From Coriolopsis trogii (taxonomy: Eukaryota; Basidiomycota; Agaricomycetes; Polyporales; Polyporaceae): a stretch of DNA of 64,000 nt. Below the pieces are notes generated by a model. The model searched no databases, was not told the origin of the DNA, and saw only the letters and a list, made by a program, of their open reading frames with translations. Location of the stretch: contig JAHYIO010000023.1 in assembly GCA_020543525.1 (NCBI GenBank), forward strand, positions 2,108,001-2,172,000, in the 5' to 3' direction. Of this stretch, positions 32,985-44,993 are shown in pieces (position 1 is the first letter of the stretch; every line of letters begins with the position of its first letter). A program made the position numbers and the translations under genes.

Positions 32985-34714
32985 CTATCGCGAGAATAGG
33001 AGGCAGTCACCAATGTACTGCATTGGGTGACGTGGGTCAGGGAGGCGAGGATCCAGGACGCATCGAGTGTCTTCACCGTCTTGGACTACGCGAAATCCGT
33101 TCCAATTGGGTACCCTCTTCGGATACAACACCCACACGGTCTGCAGCGAACGGCCAAGCGTGCGAGCAAAGGTGGTCGCAGCTTCCGTCAGGGTTGTATC
33201 GGCGAATACGCTGAGTCGGTCCTGATCAAACACTAAAGCATATTCTCGGAACAGAGGTGTGGGACAATTTGGGAAGTCAAAGTGGAACTTGAGGGTACGT
33301 AAGTGCACAAGCGGTTTGATTGCGCGTGCAATTTGTTGCTGGACATAGGCATCAGCCCAACTTCGCTCAACAATAGAAGAACTGTGCTTACAACGGGAAT
33401 GAAGGCGTCATGCGTTGCCCTATAGCGATGGACTTGTAGGAACGATAGGCGAGGGAACGAGCACGCAATGTAATCGTAGAGTTCTGGGTCCGCTTCGTCT
33501 CTGCGGTATTCGAGCTCGAGTTGCTCGAGACCTGGAGTATGCACGCGCTGAAGCATGCCCAGTACAGCGGAGGACGACAGGAGGCGATATCGATCGGGAT
33601 GCATCAATGGATAGTAGTCCCAAGTGCTGTGACAGTAATGAGGCCAATGACGGAGCGACAAGCATCGGAGAGACGGGGGCAAATGATCGTATACTCTATC
33701 CAATGGATGCGGATGGGATATTACCAGGTCCTCGAGGTCAGGCCAGGGCCATGGAATATCGACGTTCGTAGGCCAGACGGTGATTTGCTGGTTTTCTTCG
33801 AGGGCGAGCTTAAGCTCAAGCGAGCGGAGCTTCGGCATGTGAGCAAAGATGAGGATTAAAGGAGCTGTTCCATCAATGCAGTGACGTCCACGAAGCCTCA
33901 GCTGTCGGAGGGATGGCCATTGTATCCGGGAGATCGTGTGCAGGGGCGCTGACTCAGATGGGAGTATGAGAGAATCGAGTGAGCTGCTGACTTTCTCTAG
34001 GTAGGTGGAAAGTGCCGCCGTCTCAGAAGCATATTGGTAAGGAGGAGGACGTTTGTCGGATAGGCGGTAGTGGAATGATTGGAGAGGAGAAAAGGATTGA
34101 GAGACAGAGATGGTCGGTGCCTGTAGTTCACCAGGACAGAAGATCATGCCGGTGAGGGAAATGTGGCGCACTGGAGGGATAGAGAGCAAGTTCTGCAACG
34201 CGTCCCAAGGAAGACCATGGTCGTATCCAAAGCCGATTTCGATTGTTAGAGACCTCAAACGAGGCATCCCCAGTAACGAGTCCCTAAGCGAGATCCCGCT
34301 GAACAAAGGGGATCGTCTGTATATTGCATTGAGACATAGTCCATGCTTTTTCTCTCGTCGTGATATGAATCGGGACAGCAATCCAGGAGGGTCAACTTCC
34401 TACAATGTACCATCGTTAGTTGTCCTCAAGCGGAAAAGGCGATCAGACTGAACGAACCTCACATGTAAGTATGTGCAATTCAGCATGGGCAAAGACGGCT
34501 CTCTCATTGAAGCAGTATGTTCCGCGTAAAGGAGCGGGAGGCAGACCGCTCGAAGGTATTGACATGTGTAGGAGAGATAGCGTACGCTTAGGTGTATGTC
34601 CAGTTGGTCGATGATATGTAGCAGTATGTCCTCATTCAGTTGAAGCCTGGGAGTCTTTATCATCTTTGTGAGTCCGTCAGCTACACAACTCACTCACAGT
34701 GTAAGGCCGGTCAT
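32985..34714 (-). pseudogene. F-box/LRR protein, tandem copy C, frameshifted
   Basis: Paralogue of copies A, B and D with the same micro-exon (ATG at 34714, MTGLT) and F-box exon (LQLNEDILLHIIDQLD, RYLSYTCQYLRAVCLPLLYA). Early in the third exon, at about 34303-34316, it has 14 nt (GAACAAAGGGGATC on the plus strand) where the paralogues have 24. This 10-nt deletion shifts the frame just before the LRR segment, and the shifted frame soon meets a stop. The rest of the LRR region (SLTIEIGFGYDHGLPWDALQ) and the C-terminal exon (LRTLKFHFDFPN) remain well preserved, so the break is probably recent. The third intron is 53 nt. An unusual splice that bypasses the lesion cannot be excluded. Confidence 0.7.
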
Positions 34715-35439
34715 GATGGTTGTATGTTAGAACGATAAGGGCGCCTATACTATGGTTCCCAGTCCAGGGTCCGTGCGAAACGCATTCTCCATATGCTAAA
34801 CTATATAATGTCATCGGCGATAAGGAAACTGTCCGCGCTTCTGCTGCTCGTTCTCGTGCGATGAGGCATCTGTCCCAACTTAAATCCAGGGACTTCCCCG
34901 CCCCACCGTTCTCTCTCAAACTCGACATATAGCACCATTGTGCTGCACGTACGCTGGGAAAAATACTGTTTTCCTCCAACACTTTCTGAATTCCCCCCTA
35001 TTCGTATGCTTTTTTCCCCCTTAGTTTACGGCGCTTCCATATCCCCACCTTCCCGCGCCTGCTGCTATGACTCCTGATATGGTAATGCGACCTATTCCCT
35101 CAGTTTGTTCGTACTCTGCGTTCACGTCCATTTCCTCCTTTCTCTCTCAAGTTGTATTTTTGCTATGCTCTGAGGCATGTACCATGGACGAATATGACCT
35201 TCTGTACATGCAGGGGGGGACGTGTAGGTCTGTAGATTTAAGTTGGGACCGAATCCTAATCCCCTTTAGGGCGCTATTCCCTTCCGCTTAGGACAGAAGC
35301 GCCAGAACAACGGGACTGATAATACATCCAGTAATTCCGTAAATATTTTCTCGCTAGACATATAGCTTATTCTTGCTTGACCGTAAGCCACTTCAAAATG
35401 ACAGTTATCTAATCCAGGATGACATTAACCAGTCTTGCT
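34715..35439. other. Spacer between F-box copies C and D
   Basis: No gene recognised. More AT-rich than the surrounding DNA; some stretches, such as the run of T and C around 34970-35040, are low in complexity. Confidence 0.4.
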
Positions 35440-35837
35440 CTCCATATATACAGTTCTTTGTCTCGCACATGTACAGTCGCAATTGTATCTTCATAATGCG
35501 GCTAGGGGGCGCTGCAGTCTCGTCCGAGTACTTACTGCGTGTCATATTGGGAGTATCCAGGTGTATCCGTTGAGATAGGGATTCGCGAGCGCTGCGCTGG
35601 GAACGTTCCTGACAGACAGCAGCGTATGTCAATTGACGCAGACGTAAGTGTGTAGACTGCTGGTACTGTCGGTGTTCATCCTAGTACACATCAACCAAAC
35701 GAAGGGGCATCTAGCTCTGGTAACCCAACGGAAGAATGGGTACATGGTGATATTTCAGGCTGCGAGCCTGCTGTGAATACTGAAAACAAGACGTATGCGC
35801 GCATCCACAGGAACAGCCCAATCTAAGGATGCATGCA
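35440..35837. repeat. Duplicated flank downstream of F-box copy D
   Basis: Diverged and shortened duplicate of 27690-28428, sharing TTTGTCTCGCA, AGTCGCAAT, GGGAACGTTCCTGAC, TGACGCAGACG and TTCAGGCTGCGA in order, and continuing into the F-box C-terminal exon. Confidence 0.6.
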
Positions 35838-37595
35838 TCATAGCGAAAACAACGCAGAGTGACCAATATACTTCGGCGGGTGACGTGGGTTGTACATGAA
35901 AACGTCTCGCACGCAACGAGGGTCACCTTGTTCATCACGAACGACGCGATAGGCATTCCACAGGGGACCGCAACCGGGCAGGAACACCCAAACAGTCTGA
36001 AGAGACTGATGGAGAAGGCGAAAAAAGGTCGCCACTGCCTCCTCTAGGGTCGTCGACGTGAACGCACCGACTTTCTCGTAATTGAATACAAACTTGAACC
36101 CGTTATCCCAAGGTGGAGGACTGTCAGGGAAGTCGAAGTGGAACCGAAGCGTATGCAGGTGGACAAGCGGTCGAAGTGCGCATGCTATCGTCTCCTGAGC
36201 CACGCCGTGAGCTTCTTCGAAGTCTGCGTCTGCAGAGAGAAAGAATATACAACGTACCACAGGAACGTCGGCGTCATGGACAGCCCTATAGCGGTGAATC
36301 TGTAGGGAGGATAGACGAGGGAACGACAACGCAATGCAGTCAAAGAGTTCAGAGTCTCTATGATCTGCGCGATACTCCACGTCGAGGTTTTCGAGATCTA
36401 GCGTGCGCACTCGCTTGACGATCCCCAACATGTCGGAAGAGGATAAGAGACGATATCGGTCGCAAGGCATGATCGGATGATAGTTCCACATGCTGCGACA
36501 GTAGTGGGGCCAGTGGCGCAGCGAGAGATGTCGGAGTGTATGGGGTAAGTGATCATATACCTTGTCGCCTGGATGCGGATGGGATATAACGAGCTCCTCG
36601 AGTTCGGGTAAGGACCACACGCCATCATAGTTTGTGGGCCAGATTGTCAGCTGACCGCCTTCCGTGAGTGCGAGCCTGAGGTCCAGAATGCGGAGCTTGG
36701 GCATGTGTGCGAGAACACGTATTAGAGGAATGGCAGGATTGATCGAGTAGCGTCCGCGAAGCTTTAGCTCTCGTAGGACCGGCCATTGTATGCGGGAGAT
36801 GGTGTGTAGAGGAGCTGATTCGGATGGGAGGATGATAGATTCGAGTGATTTGCTGGCACTCTCCACATAGGCAGATAGCGCAGCTGTCTCCGAGGTGTAC
36901 TGCAGGGGAGGTGGACGTTCGTCAGATAGGTAGTAGTGGAATGATTTGAGGGAAGAAAGCGGCTGAGAGACTGTTGGTGCATGGGGTTCTCCGGGACAGA
37001 AAATCATGCCGATAAGAGAGAAATGAAGAACTTGTGGTATAGACAGAAGGTTCTGTAACGCGTCCCAAGGAAGACCGTGATCGTGACCGAAGCTGATATC
37101 CACTGTTAGAGACCTCAAGCGAGACATTTGTAGTAAAGCATCCCGGAGAGAGGATGCGCTGAATATACCGCATACACGCGGATCATCCGTGAATTGCATG
37201 GAAATAAACTCCAGACTCTTGCCTATGTCTTGGTACGAATCGGGGCAACGATCCTGCAATGTGAGGCTCCTGTAGTGTTTCTCCGTCAATAAGATGTCGG
37301 CATATAGAGGCAAGGACGATTCACTTGACATGCGGAAATGTGCAATCCAGCATCGGTAGTTGCGGTTCGTGCATCTCCACCGAATATTCTGCAAAAAGGA
37401 AGGGAAGGCAGAGGGTTCGGAGGTATTGACAGCTATAGGAGAGGTGCCGCAAATCCTGGCGAACATCCACTTTGTTGAGAACATGCAGCAGCACGTCTTC
37501 GTCTAGCTGCAGACTTAGTAGCGTCCGTCAGTTTATCCCTCTTGAGGTACAGAACTGCTCAGATAAGGGAAGACATACAGCGTCAAACCCATCAT
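35838..37595 (-). CDS. F-box/LRR protein, tandem copy D
   Basis: Fourth paralogue. The first exon has two ATGs (37595 and 37592, then GLT), spliced to LQLDEDVLLHVLNKVD, the F-box-like segment, and SYSCQYLRTLCLPFLFAEYS. The LRR exon carries SLTVDISFGHDHGLPWDALQ, LHTISRIQWPVLRELKLRG and HLSLRHWPHYCRSMW. The third intron is 63 nt and is stop-free and in frame, as in copy B; splicing joins VPV to ETIACALRPL. The C-terminus (TVWVFLPGCGPLWNAYRVV, DPRHPPK-like NPRHPPK) is intact. Of the four, its flank shows it shares duplication history with copy A. Putative SCF adaptor, target unknown. Confidence 0.8.
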
Positions 37596-38403
37596 GAGGT
37601 AGAGTATGCGAGGAGTGCGGCTGCCTACACATCATCGAGGTCGCAACTTGAACCGTGTTGAACGTAGGCAGGACCCCGAGAACTGGTCGCTATTACGTAA
37701 GCTTCTCATTTTGCAGCACCCGCTAAACTCTGCGCAGTCGTGGATACCGTGCACTACAGCGAGTCGAATCTATCGCTCGAATCCTACTAAGTAATACGAC
37801 GCACCATAGGAATCACTAGTCACGTTCCAGAAAATATCGGAGACTCTGAGGATGTGAGTAGACGTGCCAGTGAGCCTCTTGTTGCCAGTGTCCGGTGTCT
37901 GACGGCGCCAGGAACATATGGTTATTGCGAAGCGAAGGGGCAGAAACGTGAGCTTGTGCGGAAGCTTGAGCGTGAACGAATGACCATGACATCGGTGAAA
38001 ACACCGAGCTCTTTCAAACTTTCCCGGCACTCAACTTGAAACGTCGTTTGTCAATTGAAAGTACGTCCTGCTTCAGTGTGAGACACTAGGACCAGCTTCC
38101 AGTTCAGACGTCGCCCGTCCATACGTGAATAAAACTAGATAGGGCGCGATTTGTCCAGCCGATACGGACATTAGGAGCCAGCAAGCAGACCAAAAGAGGC
38201 CCATCTGACTTTGATGAAGACTTGACAATGTCAGCTCCGGGGAATACTGGATACCTGGAGCTCTCAATTGACTTGGTTGAGGACGACAGACAAAGCCTTA
38301 TTCTCAAGTTGGCAGTAAGTACTGAGTCGCAGTGGCGAGAAACATCTGATACCTGTCCGCATCCTTGCTCCAAAGTTCAAATCAGCAATCAGGAGGAATA
38401 TCG
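37596..38403. other. Intergenic region without recognisable gene
   Basis: Upstream region of F-box copy D and 3' flank of the amino-acid permease. Nothing recognised on either strand. Confidence 0.4.
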
Positions 38404-40590
38404 TCATATGGTACTCAGTTGATCTATAAGCTCGTCTCTACTGCCCCTTCTCTCCCACCCCATTGATATTGGGCAACGGACCCACAAACCACTTCCGAGC
38501 CGACAGAACCCAGGAGCCTGCAGCAAAGATGAAAACAGCCAGCACAATAACCGAAGCGTAGTCTGGAGTAAAAATGAGCCGTGTCCAACGCAACGTTCCA
38601 AGACCACTCACTCATGTCAATCGTGCTTGTCGTCTGACTCGAGGGGAAGCAGAGTACCGCGACCATCAACGCTACCCACGCTACAGACACGCATCCAATC
38701 GGCATGTACCAACTTCCCAGGGAGAACGGGCCCGGGACGAGTTTGTTGCGACCGGAAGTCACCCTCAAGAAGATCGGTGTGGCATAGGACGTGTACAGTC
38801 CTACCACAGAGGCCCTGTGATCCACCACAGAAAGGCGTCAGCGCATGATTCATCGATGGCATGCACGACCCTCACCCAGCTAGTGACGAGAACGCTGTAG
38901 CAGAGAAGCCGAGCAAACCGCACAAAGCGGAGAGGAATATCACGAGCCAGACAGCATTTACAGGGGTTTGCGTCCGTCCGTTGACCTTCTTCCACCATCG
39001 CGAACCGGGGAGTGCATTGTCACGGGCGAAAGCGAACACCACTCGGGAGGCATCCACGCCTTGTGCAGCTCCACATAGGAACTGCTCAGACGGTGAGTTT
39101 CCTTGAGAGACAGAAGCCAAATTGACGGGGGAGAGTACCTGAGCAGTAATAACGAAGCTCCATACAGCCAGCATGCCGCGCTTTCCCAGGACGTCGAGGA
39201 GTAACTGACCCATAGGCAATGCGAGCTGAGATTCGAGAAGGGTGGGGACCGACGTAGTCGCGAAGGACGCAGCGATGATCAGTATCCATCCCATGCCGCC
39301 GACAGCGGCAACCGAAGTGAGGATTGCAAGAGGTGCGGCGCGGGCCGCCCCGGAGACTTCCTCGGAGATATGCGCCGCGGAGTCGTCTGTGTAAGATCAG
39401 TAGTAGCAATGATACTGCGGTGAGGAGACGTAGCGCTGCTCACAGCCAGTGAGAGACCACATCGGTGCTGCAAAGGAAAGCACAAAAGCCCAGCCGTCTG
39501 CACAAAAATCGTCAAGAATTATTTGGGCGACGCCGACGATGGATCAATACGCGCACCGTTCTTCCATCCGGTATGGTTCTCGTACGCTGTAAAGGCCGTT
39601 CTAGTCGAGACCTTAGTGTCCCCAGAGCAAACAAGAAGGGCAACAACGGCGGCGACTGTTGATCCCACTAGAAAATGTTACAAACGGCAGTCTTTGTTTG
39701 GGCGGTAGACGAGCGGCTTACCCGTCAGTAGGCCATAGAAGAGGTTGAGACGGGCCAAAATGTACGTCGCGGCTGAACACATGACGCCGTGAATCAGTAA
39801 GATTGCTAAAAGTATGCCGTATGTTGGGGCTGCTCCGAGGATGACACGGCCGTCCGTGCCGACCGCTATAGCGGTCGTGATCATTTGCGCTCTGGAACTG
39901 CTCAGCACCCTTCGCTCTCTGTATTGAAGGACTCTCCACTTACACTGTATAGTCTATGGAGCACACTAGGGTAACCTGGCCCGTCACATTCGCCCAACCG
40001 GTGATCCAGCTAGCCAACGCAGAGTACCGCTCAGGTGCAAGCTTGGCGGAAAAGTAGTACAAACCAGCGCTTGTGCTGAGTGCAAGTATCAGCGACTCTG
40101 TGAGCCGAAGCTCAGAGACTGCAAGACTTACGGCATGGATGAGGCCAACTCGGCCATCGAGGCTGCAATGCACAGAATAAAGAGGCACGGGATGAACCAA
40201 CCCCAAACCATGCCGACATGACCACCTGTAGAATGTCGTTAGTGTGAGTCGAGAAGCGATGGTATGCGGCGGGGCTCGCCTCAATAGTCCAAATGATAGG
40301 GTAGACGATACCCCTCCAATGACGGCCATGATAGAGAACGCAAACGCGACTGTTTCTAGTGTCTACGGGAGAATGTTGAAGAATACATTATACCCCAGAG
40401 ACGTCTTCAGGCGACGCACCGTGAACTCTCTCCTGAATTCCCCCTTGTATCCGAGCTCTGCCAAACGAATGTCGTCCAAATTGCTTGTCTCTGCCACCAA
40501 GGCACTTTCTGTGCCTTTGCCAGCTGACAACGACTCGTCAAGTGCGACCGACTGGACGGAGACATGGGCCGTTTGCTTCTCTGCTACCAT
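38404..40590 (-). CDS. Amino-acid / GABA / choline-type permease (APC superfamily)
   Basis: Plasma-membrane transporter of the amino acid-choline family (Uga4/Hnm1-like). The start at 40590 gives a hydrophilic N-terminus with LAELGYKGEFRREFT, the family's 'LGY..EL.R.F' signature. Then come FSIMAVIGGVSSTLSFGLL, WGWFIPCLFILCIAASMAEL, TSAGLYYFSAKLAPERYS with ASWITGWANVTGQVT, SAAHISEEVSGAARAAP (the conserved 'H..EE..NA....P' motif), FLCGAAQGVDASRVVFAFAR with DNALPGSRWW, RTQTPVNAVWLV and a C-terminal SLGSWYMPIGCVSVAWV. Eight or more short introns. About 12 membrane helices are expected. Substrate not predictable between amino acids, GABA, polyamines and choline. Confidence 0.87.
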
Positions 40591-41855
40591 GACCGCGGGG
40601 CGGATGAGTGTTATGCAACAAGCGTATAGTACGCCGCGAAGGAAGATGGAATACCAACACAATCTGGACTCGCCATGCGACCCATGGGCGGTTCCCTCGA
40701 GAGGTCGTGGGCGCAAGGAGATAGCGTTACGTCGTGAGTACAGTCCCACGTACCGCAGTATAAATGGCTACGAATTCTCAAGCTGAACGCTCAAGTCTGT
40801 TTTTGAACGCATGATTACTACCCGCACTGAGAGCTTGCCTGACCGAGTTCGTTCGACTGTGGCAAGACCCCGCGGACACTGCGAGATTCTGATCTCGAAT
40901 AGCAAGAACGATGACGCCACGAAGGGATTGAGGGCGTCAAAAAGACACTCGTCCGACGAGTCACGGTGCATGTCCATGTCATAAGACCAGGGGCCGTTGC
41001 GGCCTGCTCAGGGCAGGGATCAGGTGCTTCCTGCGTGGTGCGCCACATGCAGGCGTGGCGAGGATGTCAGAGAGAAGACACCGAGCTGGAATGGGTAGGG
41101 CCGTGCGATGATTGGACGAGTCGCATCGTGTCGTGCCATCCAGCTCGCGAAGGGTGGAGTAGCAAGTGGTAACTCCGTCGTAAGAGAGAGGGCGTTCGGG
41201 AGGTGCCCATGCATCTGCAGCAAACGATGAGTTGCAACAGAAGCACTGAGTGAACTGACCCACAGTGGTCACTCTGGTTGCTCTGCTATCTCGCAACGCG
41301 GGGCCACTCATGTTTGCTGAGGGAGAAGATGAGCATGTTGTATGGGGAATCAGATGAGCGAAGCTAGGCAACATGTCGAGTTTCCAGTCTCGACGCGTTG
41401 GTGACCATCTGCAGAGTTTGACAAACGAGGAGAATGTCAGAGCTTTCCTTACCGTATCCGGAAGGACCAAGCATCCAGATGTAGATTTTCGCATCTAAGT
41501 ACCCTCCTAATGCGCATCAAGATGGGTATTTTCGGCTCTAACTGTGCATCTGAGCCCCATCTGGAGCTATTTTAGGCTAATTCAATCCGGACATATTCGG
41601 AGCGATTTAGGGAAACTTGGGACATTTAGGTATTCGGGGTCCTGGCGCCCTAACGAATTGCTTTCTGCTTGAAGTTACAGACCACATTTGCCTTTTACTT
41701 ACTGTCGTTGCTCCTACTTATCTTTCGGTATGAAGGACTCGATAAGCACGTTGTAAAGGCAAGCTCTGGACCCCGAACAGCGCCCAAGAAAAGGACAGAG
41801 GGAATGGGCCGGCGTCCGCCGACGTCATCGTACAGAAGCCAGTGGATTCGGGACA
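40591..41855. other. Divergent intergenic region, 1.3 kb
   Basis: Between the permease (minus) and the SDR gene (plus). A minus-strand open frame at 40979-41494 shows no family resemblance. Nothing else recognised. Confidence 0.4.
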
Positions 41856-41863
41856 TATATAAA
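41856..41863 (+). promoter_or_regulatory. TATA box of the SDR gene
   Basis: TATATAAA, 104 nt before the predicted ATG at 41967; the leader becomes C/T-rich towards the start codon. Confidence 0.6.
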
Positions 41864-41966
41864 CAGAGGGACAAGGCCTGGGGCCGGCAGCTTGATCACT
41901 GCTTGTTTTCTGCCGTTTCCCGACTGTGTTCTACCTCTACTCTTCCTACAGTCGTATTTATACGCC

Positions 41967-43356
41967 ATGGTTCTCCCCCTTTCCTCCGCCAACTCAAGTC
42001 GCAGGCCGTCTCCTCTCCGCGCAGGCTCTGCTTACGACCCCGTTGCACCCATGGACGACGAGGTCCATCCCGTCATTCATGACGGCCGCGTCGCAGTGAT
42101 CACTGGCGCAGGAAGTGGCATCGGACGCGCCGCCGCGATAGAGCTTGCAAAGTGTGTACCTCCAATCGATCACCGCGACCCCGCCAACTGACCAGCCGCC
42201 TCTTCCTCTTTTCACAGGATCGGGCTCAAGATCGCGATAGCAGACGTGAACGAGGAGGGTCTGAGCCAGACTGCGAAGGAGGTCGCAGCCATTATTGGCG
42301 AGGGGAACTTGATCTCTCTCCCGACGGACGTCAGCCAGCTCGACCAGGTCGAACGCCTGCGCGACAGAGTGTACGAGGCGTGGGGCGAGGTGAGCTAGCT
42401 CGCTTCTAGCTCTAACGCACCAGTCGTTCCGTCGTCTCTTTTCGCCGCTTGGGAGGTGTCATGAGCATGTGGCGAACGGCGATAACCTCACACGGCTCTC
42501 TTCTTGTCTACTCTGGCAGGTGGGCGTGCTCATGAACAATGCCGCCATTGCTCCCAAAGGCACGTCCTGGGGCGGCCTTGATAACTGGCACAAGGTTTTC
42601 AACGTGAACCTTTTCGGGTACGTCTACCGTTCTTCCGTGATCGGCTCGTCTCAGTCCCCTCTGACACGCGTCTTAGAGTTCTGAACGTGCAGCACACGTT
42701 CGTCCCAAACATGCTCCATCAAGAAAACCCGTCCGTGATCATCAACACGGGATCGAAGCAGGGAATCACGAACCCTCCGTGAGTGTTCTATCGAGGCACA
42801 CACGCTCGTCTACGTCTACTGATGTCATTAATCTGGTAGCGGGAACCCCGCCTACAACGCCACGAAGGCTGCGGTGAAGTCCCTGACAGAGAGTCTGGCT
42901 CATGAACTCCGTGAAACGGCGAGTGCGAACCTCACTGCCCACTTGCTTGTGTACGTCCACATTATCACCTCGTGCATATGAGAGACTCACTGATTGGCCG
43001 ATCGTATACAGCCCGGGATGGACGTGGACAGGCATGACCGGTGCCTCGTCGGGCAACGAGAAGCCACCAGGTGCATGGACTGCTCAAGAGACGGTCCTCT
43101 ACATGGTATACCCCTTACGTTTTGGATACTCGCCGATCAGTGAACTGACCTGCTCCTCTAGCTCGACAAGGTCCGGCAAGGCAAGTTCTACATCATCTGC
43201 CCCGATAACGAGACGCGGCGCGAAGTCGATCAGCTCCGCATCATGTGGGGCGCGGGCGACGTTGCAGAAGGCCGACCTGCCCTCTCGCGCTGGCACCGGG
43301 ACTACAAGGCGTTGTTCGAGGAGTACGTCCGTGACGGTCTTGAGTCTCTCGACTGA
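41967..43356 (+). CDS. Short-chain dehydrogenase/reductase (SDR)
   Basis: NAD(P)-dependent oxidoreductase of the classical SDR family. The start at 41967 follows the TATA box and gives ~40 N-terminal residues before VAVITGAGSGIGRAAAIELA, the TGxxxGxG cofactor motif. After splicing: IGLKIAIADVNEEGLSQTA (acidic Asp after the second strand suggests NAD preference), VGVLMNNAAIAPKG (NNAA motif), VFNVNLFG, VIINTGSKQGITNPPGNPAY followed by NATKAAVKSLTESLAHEL. Tyr and Lys of YxxxK are the catalytic pair, with Ser in NTGSKQ. The C-terminal part has PGWTWTGMTG and FYIICPDNETRREVDQLRI. Seven exons with short introns. Substrate not predictable. Confidence 0.88.
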
Positions 43357-44863
43357 GACGCACGTTGCCGGACGTGGCGTGTGGGATAGGATACATTCCG
43401 AAGCAGAGTGAAGGATGAGCGGACATTGAAGAAGCGAAATCATAGATGTATAACAGGGAGGGTGGATCGCTTGTGCTTTGTAGTGCTATAACCTGTTCCT
43501 CTGACCTCTCAGTGTTGCGAAGCAACGCAGTACGCACGACACGCCACGTTGGAGTATCAAGCATGCGGCTCAAGAGGTACGAGGGCACTTCGGCGCCAGG
43601 ATTAGAAATCAGACGTTGAGAGCTTTACTTGGAATGAGACACAGAACTGCGAACTTGAGCACAACAATATTAGGCGCACGAAAATAGCAGTCCAATGCGC
43701 GTACATGAGAGAGGACACATGACCTCTTCTCGCGTGCTTGGAGCGCAATATGAGTCCTCGGCTATGCGGCAAGAAACGAGAAATCCACCCATCGGCTTGA
43801 GTCGCTTCACGGAGACGACGGGTACGACTCATGGGGAAAGGATGGCGGGGATGGCGAAGTTAGGCGTTCATGCATATGATGTTAGGGCGGATGAATTTGA
43901 GGAGCACGCCATATGACTCTTGGCTCCTGTGTCGTGTATTGCAAGCACGAGTACGCGCTGGCCACGTCGTACAGACATGTTGGGGGTGCGTATTCGAAAG
44001 GGGTCATACCATGACCGCCACAGACGATCGTCCCGTCCGAGCGCAGGTGACCGGTCGAAACAAACTCGCGTATTTTCGGTACCCATGAAGAGGTTGCATT
44101 GAAAGGCCCTGACGCGGCTGCAACAGGTGACTGCGCGAATCGCACAGTCGCGAAGAGACTTTTAGGTTTCCGTGGGTGAGCAGGCATGTACGCACCTGTC
44201 TTGCCCAGCACGAGCCGGAAATCCGAGCAACGTCCGACGCTCCGAGGGCTTATGTTGGCACTCGCGCTGTTGGTGAGACTTGCGGCGATGGTCTTCCGGA
44301 CTGCTGTACAACAATGCACTGGCTTGCGGATGTGTGGTTTGCATGGATCGAGAGGCGGACAGGACCATGACAGACATTCGGATTTCGGGCTGGGCGAACC
44401 GGGCGGTGGCAACAGGTGTGCGACGCGGTGAGGGCAACGACGAGGTCCGACTGGCTGACGGTCACCGGTGCGGGGGCGTGATGTGCGGGGGAGGTCATGG
44501 ACCGGCCGAAACGTTTGTGCGTATGGGGAGGAGGGCGTGTCGGATCTTCTGACCGTGAGCGCGGAGGGCTGTGATCGTGTTCCGTTCCTCCAGGCTTTGT
44601 GTGTGCATCGCACGATGAGAAAGACGTCGTAAGGCAGACGCGAGCATGTGCTTGAGTGTTTGGACATCGTCGATGACGATGAGGGCGAGATGAGTGCGGT
44701 GTGGAGGATGTATCCGAAGACGACGAGCAGAGTCCTCCCCTGCAGATGGCTGCATCCAAGCAAGGATCTACGCGCGCTTGAGTGCAAGGGATGGGCGCCT
44801 GTCTGGTCTGGAACTCGGGGACTTGGAGGAGACCCCAAACGCACTGCAGAGCTTGTCCTGACG
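43357..44863. other. Intergenic region upstream of glutamate dehydrogenase
   Basis: About 1.5 kb. Minus-strand frames at 43882-44931 are open but contain no domain or family resemblance. I take it as the 3' flank of the SDR gene and the promoter region of the dehydrogenase. Confidence 0.4.
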
Positions 44864-44871
44864 TATATAAA
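44864..44871 (+). promoter_or_regulatory. TATA box of the glutamate dehydrogenase gene
   Basis: TATATAAA, 123 nt before the ATG at 44994, followed by a C/T-rich leader (CTCTCTCTTACTTCC) typical of strongly expressed fungal genes. Confidence 0.6.
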
Positions 44872-44993
44872 ATGCATCCTCCACCCGCTCTCTCTCTTAC
44901 TTCCATCTTCCCTCTCGTTCACCTCACCCACGACTTCTGCTCTCTTCAGACATAGCTCACGAACAGGCGCAGACTCTGATTCCCGACGCGCTC

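Noticed and set aside
37750..37800. Possible tRNA B-box-like sequence (GTCGAATC, CTCGAATCC)
   Set aside because: No matching A-box or cloverleaf could be drawn around it.
40979..41494. 171-codon minus-strand frame between permease and SDR gene
   Set aside because: No recognisable domain, no convincing promoter or intron signals.
43882..44931. 349-codon minus-strand frame upstream of glutamate dehydrogenase
   Set aside because: No motif or family resemblance, and the region carries the TATA box and leader of the plus-strand gene.
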